Program-made: the position numbers and the translations under genes | Notes under the pieces: model-generated | What the model was told of the DNA's origin: nothing | Databases searched by the model: none | The model's input: the letters and a program-made list of their open reading frames with translations, nothing else | Source: CAYZTD01 sp964638155 | GTDB lineage: Archaea; Thermoplasmatota; E2; DHVEG-1 | Length of the DNA stretch: 64,000 nt | Assembly: GCA_964638155.1 (NCBI GenBank) | Contig: CAZWYI010000006.1 | Span: 17,021 to 81,020 of the forward strand | Direction of reading: 5' to 3' | Shown: positions 39,913 to 48,720 of the stretch, piece after piece | Position numbering within the stretch: position 1 is the stretch's first letter | How the letters are laid out: each line of letters begins with the position of its first letter

Positions 39913-42900
39913 GTTCTAAATCTTCAAAAGTTGGATCTGTTTTAGTAGTCGGTGGTGGCATTGGTGGCATTCAAGCTGCACTTGATTTAGCTAATTCTGG
40001 TTTTAAAACATATTTGTTGGACCAAAAACCAGCAATAGGCGGTGTAATGGCACAGCTGGATAAAACATTTCCAACAAACGATTGCAGTATGTGTATTATG
40101 TCACCAAAACTTGTAGATGTAGGCCGTCATCCAAATATTGAACTTATTACCTATGCTGATCTAGTGGATATTAAAGGTAATGCTGGTAATTTTAATGTTA
40201 AAATCAAAAAAAGAGCAAGTTATGTAGATCCTGATAAATGTACAGGTTGCGGGGAGTGTGAAGATGCATGCCCTGTAATTCTTGATTCAGAGTTTGACGA
40301 AGGCTTAGATGATCGCCATGCTATTTATAAGATGTATCCACAAGCAGTACCATTAAATTACACTATTGATAAACATGGTGTTCAACCATGTAAAGATGCT
40401 TGTCCTGCAGGAGTGGGTGCACCAGGATATGTGGCATTGGTCAGTCAGGGTAAGTTTTATCAGGCTTTACAAGTAATAAAAGAACGACTACCCTTTCCTT
40501 CTATTTGTGGTAGAGTATGTCACAGACCATGTGAAGAGGCTTGTACTCGTAGTGATATTGATGATCCTATTGGTATAGCTTATCTGAAACGTTTTGTTGG
40601 GGATTTAGAATTAAAAATACCTGCTTATCAGGTTCCACCTGTTAAAGGAAGAGCAGAAAGCGTAGCAATAGTTGGAGGCGGTCCCTCTGGGCTTACTGCC
40701 GCCCATGATTTAGCTCTTAAAGGATACCATGTGACAATCTTTGAAGCAGGTCCTGTTCTTGGAGGTATGATGCGTTGGGGTATACCAGCATTTCGCCTGC
40801 CAAAAGAAATACTAGAACGAGAAATGTCAGATATTCTTGCATTAGGCGTAAAAGTGAGACTTAATACTGCTATTGGTAAGGATTTTTCAATTCCTGATTT
40901 GTTTAATCTTGGATATGACTCGGTGTTAATTGCTGTTGGTGCACAAGTTGGTAAAAAAATGAATATACCTGGTGAAGAACTCGATGGTGTTTATCAGGCT
41001 ATAGATTTTTTAAAAGAAATAAACCTTGGTCATATTATTACCACCCCTATTGCAACAGTTGATGAAGATTTATGTATTGGGTGTGGATCATGTGCTCCTG
41101 AATGTGTGTATGGAGCTATTCGGTTAAAAAAAGATAAAAACAATCCTAAGAAAAAATATCCAATTATTCAAAAATATATCTGTAAAGGATGTGGCAAATG
41201 TGCAAAAGTTTGCCCTTCGAAGGCCATTAAACTAACTGGTGTTCGTGATATAACTCCAACGGTTGGTAAAAAAGTTTTAGTAGTTGGAGGAGGAAATGCA
41301 GCTCTTGATACTGCTCGATCTGCTATTAGACTTGGCGGTGAAGATGTAACAATACTGTATCGCCGTTCCAGAATAGAAATGCCTGCTGAGCCTGATTGGG
41401 AAATAGATGAAACAGAACGAGAAGGTGTTAATTTTCAGTATTTAACCTCTCCTGTTGAAATTATTAGTGATAAAAAAGGTAATGCAAAAGCTGTTAAATG
41501 CATCAAGATGAGGCTTTTAGATGAAATTGATAAAAGCGGCAGAAGAAAAATAGACCCAGTTCCTAATTCAGAGTTTACAATTGATGCTGATACTATTATT
41601 CTTGCGATAGGTCAAGAAGTAGACACTGGTTTTCTATCAAGAGATGTTGATTTAGAATACACTCCCTATAGTAGTATAAAAGTTGATTCACTTTCTTTTA
41701 CTGCTGATCACAAAGGAAAACTTGAATATACTCCATGGAGTACTATTAAAATTGACAGAGTAACCCATGAAACAAGTATAAAAGGTGTATTTTCTTCAGG
41801 GGATGCTGTATGGGGCGCTGGGACAATTATTGAAGCAATTGCTGCAGGTAAAAAAGCAGCTGTTTCAATTGATAGATATTTAAATGGTGAGGATTTAAAA
41901 AAGGGAAGAGAAACAAAAAAGCCTGTTGCAGAGATTTCAACTGAAGGTGTTAAAAAGGAAAAAATGGTTTCTATGCGTTTGCTTCCTTTAGAAGAGAGGG
42001 AGAATAATTTCAAAGAAGTAGAACTTGGTTACTCTGAAGAAGAAGCAATAGAGGAGGCACGTAGATGTCTTAACTGTGGAGGATGTGTTGAATGCTTAGA
42101 ATGCGTTCGAACCTGTGAAGCAGATGCAATAAACCATGATATGAAAGAAAAAGATATTAATTTAGATGTTGGCTCAGTTATTCTTGCACCAGGTTATGAG
42201 CTTTTTGATCCTAAAATTAAAAGCGAATATGGATACGGTCGTTTTCCAAATGTTTTAAATAGCCTTGAATTTGAGCGTATTCTCTCTGCATCTGGACCAT
42301 ATCAAGGACATGTGATACGTCCAAGTGATAAAAAGGAGCCAAAAAAGGTTGCTTGGATTCAATGTGTAGGAAGCCGGGATAATGCATGCGGTAATAACTA
42401 TTGTTCTTCTGTATGTTGTACATATGCAATTAAAGAAGCAGTAATTGCAAAAGAACACTCCCCTGACATCAAGCCTACTATTTTTTATATGGATATGAGA
42501 ACCTACGGAAAAGGATTTGAGCGGTATTATAATAGAGCTGAAGATGAACATGGTGTTGAATTCATTCGTTGCCGTGTTTCAGCAGTTGAGGAAGATCCAA
42601 AGACAAAAAATCTTTTGATAAAATATGAAACTGAAGATGGAAAATTGAAAACAGAAGAATTTGACATGGTGGTTTTATCCTGTGGACTTTCAGCTCAAGA
42701 GAACATGAAAGAAATATCCAAAAAAATTGGTGTAAAGCTTAACGAGTTTGGTTTCTGTGAAACTCAAGAGTTTGACCCGATTGAAACAACAAAGAAAGGA
42801 ATTTTTGTATGTGGGGCATTTTCTGGTCCAAAGGATATACCAGAAACTGTTATGGAGGCTTCAGGAGCAGCGGCAAAAGCAAGTAGTATTATCTCTTCTG

Positions 42901-44639
42901 AGAGAAATAAACTAGTTGAAAAGAAAATATATCCTCCGGAGCGTGATGTTTCAGGTGAGGATCCTCGTATAGGTCTGTTTATTTGCCACTGTGGAATAAA
43001 TATAGGTGCGTATGTCGATGTGCCAAAAGTTGTAGAATATGCAAAAAATCTTCCTAATGTAGTTTATGCTGAAGAAAATCTGTATACATGCTCTGATGAT
43101 ACACAAAGTAAAATTGTTGAAAAGATAAAAGAGCATAAACTGAACCGCGTTATTGTTGCCTCTTGTACTCCTCGTACTCATGAGCCGTTATTTCAGGAAA
43201 CAATCCGTGAAGCTGGCCTTAATCCACATTTGTTTGAAATGGCAAACATTCGTGATCAATGCAGTTGGGTTCATATGAAAGAACCAAAAAAGGCTACAGA
43301 AAAAGCAAAGAAACTTGTGAAAATGGCTGTAGCAAAAGCCGCTTTAATTGAGCCTTTACAGACAATTGAAATTGATGTAACTCAGAAAGCTTTGGTTATC
43401 GGCGGTGGTCTTGCAGGAATGATTTCTGCACTTGGTATTGCTGATCAAGGATTTGAAGTATTCTTAGTTGAAAAAGAAAATAAGCTAGGTGGAAACCTAC
43501 GTAATTTATACTGGACTCTTGAAGAACATGATGTACAAGAATACATGAAATCTATTATTAAAAAAGTAGAGAAACATCCAAAGATTAAATTATACAAAAA
43601 CGCAAAAGTTGACAAAGTAGATGGATATATTGGAAACTATGAGACAACAATAAAAAATGGCTCTGCAAAACTATCCTTTAACCATGGTGTAATTGTTGTC
43701 GCAACAGGTGCAGAAGAATCAAAATCCTCTGAATATTTATATGGTAAAGATAAATGTGTAATAACACAATTAGAACTTGAAAAAAAATTAGCTGAAGATA
43801 AGAGTTTTTCTAAAAAGACCATTGCTATGATTCAATGTGTCGGAAGTCGTGACGATCAACATCCGTATTGTAGTCGCATATGTTGTAGTGATGCAATTAA
43901 AAACGCATTGAAAATAAAAGAAAGACACCCTGATTCACAAATATATATTCTTTATCGTGACATGAGAACATATGCTTTCAAAGAAAGCTACTATGAAAAA
44001 GCTAGGGAAAAAGGAATAATATTTGTCCGTTACAGAAAGGATAAAAAACCCGTAGTTAAAAAAGGTAAAAAAGAACTTTTAGTTAATGTTGAAGATATTA
44101 TTCTTGGGGAGCAATTGATGATTCATGCGGATCAATTAGTTCTTAGCCCTGCTATTGTTCCAAGAGAAGAAAACATAAAACTTGCCCAAAAACTTAAAGT
44201 ACCGCTTAATGAAGACAACTTCTTTTTAGAAGCACATGTTAAACTGAGACCAGTTGATTTTGCAACTGAAGGAATATTTCTTGCAGGTATTGCTCACTCT
44301 CCAAAATCAATAAAAGAAACAATTTCTCAATCCTATGCTGCCGCAGCTCGAGCTCTCAACATTGTTTCAAAGGATAAGTATTATACAGATGCACCAATCG
44401 CATGTGTAGATGAAGATCTTTGTAGTGGATGCGGGGTTTGTGAAAAAATCTGTCCGTATGGTGCAATTGAGATTAATACTGAAGTAAAAGATGGAGAAGA
44501 AGTAAGACTTTCAAAAGTAATCGAAGGGGTATGTAAAGGCTGCGGGAGCTGTGTATCTGCATGCCCATCAGGTGCTATAGAACAAAAAGGTTTCAGACGT
44601 GATCAAATTATATCTATGATAGATGCAGCAGCTGAATAA
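39909..44639 (+). CDS. Giant HdrA with inserted GltD-like NAD(P)H module (HdrA-GltD-HdrA)
   Basis: A 1,576-residue chain starting at GTG after GGAGGTG. Modules: first HdrA FAD fold (VVGGGIGGIQAALDLANSG; FPTNDCSMCIMSPK) with cluster CTGCGECEDACP (about 110); an inserted GltD-like unit (about 155-690) with CKDACPAGV, VCHRPCEEACTR, FAD fold VGGGPSGLTAAHDLALKG (about 252), an internal ferredoxin (CIGCGSCAPECV about 389; CKGCGKCAKVCP about 425) and NAD(P) fold VVGGGNAALDTARSAIRLGG (about 457); resumed HdrA with CLNCGGCVECLECVRTC (about 720); IGLFICHCGINIG (about 1020); second HdrA FAD fold (about 1161); terminal clusters (about 1505 and 1543). It probably bifurcates electrons between NAD(P)H, ferredoxin and HdrB'. 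Confidence 0.93.
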   Translation: MSSKSSKVGSVLVVGGGIGGIQAALDLANSGFKTYLLDQKPAIGGVMAQLDKTFPTNDCSMCIMSPKLVDVGRHPNIELITYADLVDIKGNAGNFNVKIKKRASYVDPDKCTGCGECEDACPVILDSEFDEGLDDRHAIYKMYPQAVPLNYTIDKHGVQPCKDACPAGVGAPGYVALVSQGKFYQALQVIKERLPFPSICGRVCHRPCEEACTRSDIDDPIGIAYLKRFVGDLELKIPAYQVPPVKGRAESVAIVGGGPSGLTAAHDLALKGYHVTIFEAGPVLGGMMRWGIPAFRLPKEILEREMSDILALGVKVRLNTAIGKDFSIPDLFNLGYDSVLIAVGAQVGKKMNIPGEELDGVYQAIDFLKEINLGHIITTPIATVDEDLCIGCGSCAPECVYGAIRLKKDKNNPKKKYPIIQKYICKGCGKCAKVCPSKAIKLTGVRDITPTVGKKVLVVGGGNAALDTARSAIRLGGEDVTILYRRSRIEMPAEPDWEIDETEREGVNFQYLTSPVEIISDKKGNAKAVKCIKMRLLDEIDKSGRRKIDPVPNSEFTIDADTIILAIGQEVDTGFLSRDVDLEYTPYSSIKVDSLSFTADHKGKLEYTPWSTIKIDRVTHETSIKGVFSSGDAVWGAGTIIEAIAAGKKAAVSIDRYLNGEDLKKGRETKKPVAEISTEGVKKEKMVSMRLLPLEERENNFKEVELGYSEEEAIEEARRCLNCGGCVECLECVRTCEADAINHDMKEKDINLDVGSVILAPGYELFDPKIKSEYGYGRFPNVLNSLEFERILSASGPYQGHVIRPSDKKEPKKVAWIQCVGSRDNACGNNYCSSVCCTYAIKEAVIAKEHSPDIKPTIFYMDMRTYGKGFERYYNRAEDEHGVEFIRCRVSAVEEDPKTKNLLIKYETEDGKLKTEEFDMVVLSCGLSAQENMKEISKKIGVKLNEFGFCETQEFDPIETTKKGIFVCGAFSGPKDIPETVMEASGAAAKASSIISSERNKLVEKKIYPPERDVSGEDPRIGLFICHCGINIGAYVDVPKVVEYAKNLPNVVYAEENLYTCSDDTQSKIVEKIKEHKLNRVIVASCTPRTHEPLFQETIREAGLNPHLFEMANIRDQCSWVHMKEPKKATEKAKKLVKMAVAKAALIEPLQTIEIDVTQKALVIGGGLAGMISALGIADQGFEVFLVEKENKLGGNLRNLYWTLEEHDVQEYMKSIIKKVEKHPKIKLYKNAKVDKVDGYIGNYETTIKNGSAKLSFNHGVIVVATGAEESKSSEYLYGKDKCVITQLELEKKLAEDKSFSKKTIAMIQCVGSRDDQHPYCSRICCSDAIKNALKIKERHPDSQIYILYRDMRTYAFKESYYEKAREKGIIFVRYRKDKKPVVKKGKKELLVNVEDIILGEQLMIHADQLVLSPAIVPREENIKLAQKLKVPLNEDNFFLEAHVKLRPVDFATEGIFLAGIAHSPKSIKETISQSYAAAARALNIVSKDKYYTDAPIACVDEDLCSGCGVCEKICPYGAIEINTEVKDGEEVRLSKVIEGVCKGCGSCVSACPSGAIEQKGFRRDQIISMIDAAAE

Positions 44640-44651
44640 ATCCCCTATCTT

Positions 44652-45191
44652 TTATTTATAGATCGAATCACTATGTGAATCCATTGCTACAACTAATGGA
44701 CCGAATTCTTCTACTTTAAAAATCCAGACTGCTTCAGGCATTCCCAGTTCTTCAAGCCAATAAACTGAATTTACTTTTTGAATTCTATCTGCAGCTAGTG
44801 CTCCTGCTCCACCAGTATAAGCTGTATACACACATGTATGTTTCTCAAGTGCACTAAGGGTCTTTTTCCCCATACCTCCTTTTCCTATTATGATGGGAAC
44901 ATGATATTTTTCAATAAACTTATCTTCAAAAATCTCCATTCTGCTGCTTGTTGTAGGGCCTGCTGAAACCGCTTTCCATTCACCTTCTTTATCTTTTTTT
45001 ACCAAAGGTCCACAATGGAATAATGCCATCTTTGAAGGATCAAATGAAAGTTTGTCTTTTTCAAGTTCTAACATTTTATGATGTGCTTCGTCTCTTGCAG
45101 TAAAAATTTCACCTGTCACATACAAAATATCTCCTTTGCGAAGTTTTTTTATTTTTTCTTTTTCAACAGGTAAGTGAAAATGATATTCCAT
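44652..45191 (-). CDS. fumB: Fumarate hydratase class I, beta (C-terminal) subunit
   Basis: A 179-residue protein of the fumarase C-terminal domain family: LRKGDILYVTGEIFTARDEAHH, LFHCGPLV, AGPTTSSRMEIFEDKF and GKGGM, then YTGGAGALAADRIQKV. Together with the alpha subunit encoded upstream it forms the two-subunit, [4Fe-4S]-dependent fumarase (fumarate + water = malate). GGAGGTG precedes the ATG. It converges on the giant HdrA gene, leaving only 12 bases between stops. Confidence 0.95.
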   Translation of the reverse strand: MEYHFHLPVEKEKIKKLRKGDILYVTGEIFTARDEAHHKMLELEKDKLSFDPSKMALFHCGPLVKKDKEGEWKAVSAGPTTSSRMEIFEDKFIEKYHVPIIIGKGGMGKKTLSALEKHTCVYTAYTGGAGALAADRIQKVNSVYWLEELGMPEAVWIFKVEEFGPLVVAMDSHSDSIYK

Positions 45192-45193
45192 AG

Positions 45194-46054
45194 TTACATC
45201 ACCTCCCAGGATTTATCAGGATTAATCACCATCTGGGCTCTACGATCAGCCCAACATTGTACCACAATTCCTACAGGTAGGCTTGCTGGATGTCGATGTG
45301 CTTTTTCAATATGGACATCAAGAACAGTTGTTTTACCACCAAGACCCATAGGCCCAATACCACTTTCATTTATTCGTTTAATAAGTTCCAGTTCAATATC
45401 TGCAATTTTTTTGTCTTTATGACGTTTACCAATTGGTCTTAGAAGAGCTTTTTTTCCTAGTTTCATTGCCAAATCAGCTCCTCCTCCAATTCCAATACCA
45501 ACTACGGTAGGGGGGCATGGATTACCAGCAGCATTGAGCATTTCTTTAACTACAAAAGATTTAACACCCTCTATTCCAACACCGGGTTTTAACATACCTA
45601 GTTTGCTCATATTCTCACTGCCACCGCCTTTTGGAAATGCAGTGATTTTTACCTTATCTCCTTTAATGAAATTCCATGTAATATAGGGGATAAAGTCTCC
45701 TGTATTATCAGAATGATTTTCACCAGAAAAAAGATCGACTGTATTAGGCCGAAGAGGAATTTCCTTTGTTGCTTTTTTTACAGCATCTGTTATCCACTTT
45801 TCAATTTCTGAAATATGTGGAAAATCGATTCCAACGTCTATAAAAAAAGTCTGTATCCCTGTATCCTGACACATTGGCCTTTGAGTTTTTTTTGCCAATT
45901 CAATATTTTTCAAAATTGTTTTCAGTTGAACCTTTGCAATACCTTCTTCTTCGGATAAAGCATTTTCTAATGCTTTGATGACATCTTTGGGAAGTTCAGT
46001 TTCTGCTTTTTTGATTAATTGTATTATTCCAATAACAATATTTTCCTTACTCAT
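45194..46054 (-). CDS. fumA: Fumarate hydratase class I, alpha (N-terminal) subunit
   Basis: A 286-residue Fe-S subunit; the ATG at 46054 is preferred over an upstream GTG, which would leave no ribosome site. Cluster-ligand and substrate motifs: RPMCQDTGIQTFFIDVG (about residues 56-72), FPKGGGSENMSKLGMLKPG, AAGNPCPPTVVGIGIGG and LGGKTTVLDVHIE. It lies two bases before the beta-subunit gene. It supplies malate or fumarate on either side of the TfrAB reaction. Confidence 0.95.
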   Translation of the reverse strand: MSKENIVIGIIQLIKKAETELPKDVIKALENALSEEEGIAKVQLKTILKNIELAKKTQRPMCQDTGIQTFFIDVGIDFPHISEIEKWITDAVKKATKEIPLRPNTVDLFSGENHSDNTGDFIPYITWNFIKGDKVKITAFPKGGGSENMSKLGMLKPGVGIEGVKSFVVKEMLNAAGNPCPPTVVGIGIGGGADLAMKLGKKALLRPIGKRHKDKKIADIELELIKRINESGIGPMGLGGKTTVLDVHIEKAHRHPASLPVGIVVQCWADRRAQMVINPDKSWEVM

Positions 46055-46275
46055 TATAACCACATCGATAACAATTTTTCTTTTTTCTAGTTTTTTGCAT
46101 ATCTCCAGCTCAAATAACTATTAGGAAAAAAAGAGAGGGTTTAATAAATCAATCGTATTATAACAAAAAAATTAAATAAAATATATTATTTGATTTATAC
46201 CTGAAGGATTTTTATGAAGAAAATGAATGCAAATTTTTTTAAAAAAAAACAAAAACTGGTTTTGAGGAATAATAT

Positions 46276-46716
46276 ATGAAAGGAGAACCTGTTAAATATA
46301 AATACAATACAAATCTTGAATGGACATCAGAAAAAAAAGGTATAATTAGATCCAAAAATAAACCTGATATAAAAGTTGCATGCCCTCCAGAGTTTGGCGG
46401 ACATCCGGGTATATGGTCACCTGAAGATCTCTTTGTAGGTTCAGTAGAAGTATGTATGCTCACAACTTTTCTATGGTATATAAAAAAAGAAGATATTAAA
46501 ATAAAATCATATAAAAGTAAAGCTGAGGGAACTGTAGAGATGATTGGCGGTGTTTTCAAGTTTAGTTTAATAAATGTTAAAATGAAAATTAAACTAACTA
46601 ATGAAAAAGATCATAGAACTATTGAAAAAATATTAAAAAAAGTAAAACGTGCTTGTCTGATTAGTAATTCTATAGAGACCGAAGTAACTGTTACTCCAGA
46701 AATAATTATTTCTTGA
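46276..46716 (+). CDS. OsmC-family protein
   Basis: A 146-residue OsmC/Ohr fold protein. The two redox cysteines are in SVEVCMLTTFLWYI (about residue 58) and KRACLISNSIE (about 131), and the segment CPPEFGGHPGIWSPEDLFVGSV precedes the first. OsmC proteins reduce organic hydroperoxides with thiols, and some use lipoyl proteins as reductant, notable here because a GcvH-like gene follows 77 bases downstream. GAGGA precedes the ATG. The bases 46064-46275 upstream hold only AT-rich promoter-like sequence. Confidence 0.85.
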   Translation: MKGEPVKYKYNTNLEWTSEKKGIIRSKNKPDIKVACPPEFGGHPGIWSPEDLFVGSVEVCMLTTFLWYIKKEDIKIKSYKSKAEGTVEMIGGVFKFSLINVKMKIKLTNEKDHRTIEKILKKVKRACLISNSIETEVTVTPEIIIS

Positions 46717-46793
46717 TATTTTATAACATAAAATTAATAAACCTATTCTAAATTATTCTGGATAAAATAAGGATTATTTGAGGGAGAATAATA

Positions 46794-47228
46794 ATGGTTA
46801 AAATAGATGATTATGAACTGCCTGATGATTTATATTATCATGATGATCATGCATGGGCGAAGGTTGAATCCGATGGAACAGTAACTGTTGGTATGAACGA
46901 TTTTTATCAAAAAAGCGCAGGTGACACAACATATATAGATTTACCTTTTGAAGGAGATGATATAGAGCAGGGTGAAACAGTTGGCAAAATACAATCTGCT
47001 AAATGGGTAGGTAAATTTGTAACTCCTGTATCTGGTGAAATAATTGAAGTAAATGAAGAGTTAGAGGATGATGCAACTCTTTTAAATAAAAATCCTTATG
47101 AAGAAGGTTGGATTATGAAGGTAGAACCATCTGATCTTGATAGTGATCTTGAAAACCTTGTAACTGGTGAAAAAATTAAACCATGGATTAAAAAAGAAAT
47201 AGAAGATGCTGAAAAAAAGAAGAAATAA
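46794..47228 (+). CDS. GcvH-like lipoyl carrier protein
   Basis: A 144-residue biotinyl/lipoyl-domain protein of the GcvH family. It has LPDDLYYHDDHAWAKVESDG at the N-terminus, SAGDTTYIDLPFEGDDIEQG, then IQSAKWVGKFVTPVSGE, in which the first Lys aligns with the lipoylated Lys of GcvH (SVKA...PVSGE). The residues around it differ from typical glycine-cleavage H proteins. No gcvP or gcvT gene is present. A lipoate ligase is encoded in the hdr operon 8 kb upstream, so this may be an LbpA-like carrier for that system (inference). GAGGGAG precedes the ATG. Confidence 0.87.
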   Translation: MVKIDDYELPDDLYYHDDHAWAKVESDGTVTVGMNDFYQKSAGDTTYIDLPFEGDDIEQGETVGKIQSAKWVGKFVTPVSGEIIEVNEELEDDATLLNKNPYEEGWIMKVEPSDLDSDLENLVTGEKIKPWIKKEIEDAEKKKK

Positions 47229-47250
47229 TTTTTTCCCTCTAATTTTTATA
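47227..47250 (+). terminator. T-rich terminator after the GcvH-like gene
   Basis: The stop is followed by AATTTTTTCCCTCTAATTTTT, two pyrimidine-rich T runs as used for archaeal intrinsic termination. Confidence 0.35.
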
Positions 47251-47328
47251 GATTATCGAATTTCAATACTCGCTGTGTTTTATGCTTAAAGATTTATTTG
47301 TAATATTTAAAAAATGGTTGTGATTTGA

Positions 47329-48699
47329 ATGGTATTAAAATCTATTAATCCGTCTAATAAAGAGATTTTAAAAGAATTTAGAGAAGATAGTCAAAAAGAA
47401 ATTGAAGATAAGATTAAAAAAAGTACTAGGGCCTTTGATAATTGGAAAAATATTACTTTTAAAAAGAAAAGATTTCTTTTAAAAAACGTTGGAAAAATCC
47501 TTAGAAAAAATAAAAGTAAATATGCAAAAATTATGACCATTGAAATGGGAAAACCTATATCTCAATCAGAGGCTGAAGTTGAAAAATGTGTATGGCTTTG
47601 TGATTTTTACGCGGAGAATGGATCCAAATTTTTAGAAAAAGAAATAATTGAAACTGATGCTGAATCGAGTTATATTCAGTATACTCCACTAGGTGTTATA
47701 CTTGGGATTATGCCTTGGAATTTTCCATTCTGGCAGATTTTTCGTTTTGCAGTACCAACTCTTCTAGCAGGTAACACTGTTTTACTTAAACATTCATCAA
47801 ATGTCCCTCAATGTTCACTTGCTATTGAAGATATCTTTAAAAAAGCAGGATTTAATAAATATGAATTTCAAAACCTATTGATATGTTCTAAAAATATATC
47901 TAATATCATTGAAGATGATAGAATTAAAGCAGTGTCACTTACAGGTAGTACTGAAGCTGGGATGAAAACTGCAGAGAAAGCTGGTAAAAATATTAAAAAA
48001 ACAGTTCTTGAACTTGGTGGTAGTGATCCATTTATTGTTTTTGATGATGCAGATTTAAATTATACAGTTGATATGGCAGTTAAAGCTAGGATGTTAAATA
48101 ATGGTCAGAGTTGTATTGCTGCTAAAAGATTTATTGTTTTTGATAGTATTTTTGATAAATTTCAAAAATTATTAACAGAAAAGATCAGTGAGTTAAAAGT
48201 TGGTGATCCTTTAGATAAAAATGTAGATATCGGACCACTTGCAACAAAGGATGGTTTAGATCAAATTAATAGGCAAGTTTTAAAATCTGTAGAAATGGGG
48301 GCAAAGGTTTTAGTTGGCGGGAAAAAACCAGATATGTCAGGTTTTTTTTATCTACCAACTGTTATTACAAATATAAAAAAAGAAATGCCAGTTTATAATG
48401 AGGAAACCTTTGGGCCAGTAGCTACAATAATAAAGGTAAAAGATGAAAAAGAAACAGTAAAAATTGCAAATGATACCTGTTATGGTCTAGGTGCAAGCGT
48501 TTGGACTAAAGATTTTAAAAAAGCAGAAAGACTTAGTAAATATATTGAGGCAGGTAATGTTTTTGTAAATGAAATAGTAAAATCTGATCCAAGACTTCCT
48601 TTTGGCGGTGTTAAAAAATCTGGTTTTGGAAGAGAACTTTCATATTATGGCATTAAAGAGTTTGTAAATATTCAAACAGTTTATATTAAAAAAACATAG
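47329..48699 (+). CDS. NAD(P)-dependent aldehyde dehydrogenase (succinate-semialdehyde type)
   Basis: A 456-residue ALDH with MPWNFPFWQ (about residue 128), SLTGSTEAG, the general-base Glu in VLELGGSDPF (about 228), the nucleophile Cys in NNGQSCIAAKRF (about 262), NEETFGPVA and PFGGVKKSGFGRE. Length and the short N-terminus fit the succinate-semialdehyde dehydrogenase subgroup; substrate cannot be fixed from sequence. If so, its product succinate joins the TfrAB/SucCD node. It ends in TAG and converges on the acyl-CoA dehydrogenase gene with 21 bases between. Confidence 0.88.
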   Translation: MVLKSINPSNKEILKEFREDSQKEIEDKIKKSTRAFDNWKNITFKKKRFLLKNVGKILRKNKSKYAKIMTIEMGKPISQSEAEVEKCVWLCDFYAENGSKFLEKEIIETDAESSYIQYTPLGVILGIMPWNFPFWQIFRFAVPTLLAGNTVLLKHSSNVPQCSLAIEDIFKKAGFNKYEFQNLLICSKNISNIIEDDRIKAVSLTGSTEAGMKTAEKAGKNIKKTVLELGGSDPFIVFDDADLNYTVDMAVKARMLNNGQSCIAAKRFIVFDSIFDKFQKLLTEKISELKVGDPLDKNVDIGPLATKDGLDQINRQVLKSVEMGAKVLVGGKKPDMSGFFYLPTVITNIKKEMPVYNEETFGPVATIIKVKDEKETVKIANDTCYGLGASVWTKDFKKAERLSKYIEAGNVFVNEIVKSDPRLPFGGVKKSGFGRELSYYGIKEFVNIQTVYIKKT

Positions 48700-48720
48700 A
48701 GGGGCTTACGGCCTGCATAC

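Noticed and set aside
46794..47228. Component of a glycine cleavage system
   Set aside because: No gcvP, gcvT or dihydrolipoamide dehydrogenase gene is present in the window; only the carrier-like protein is supported.
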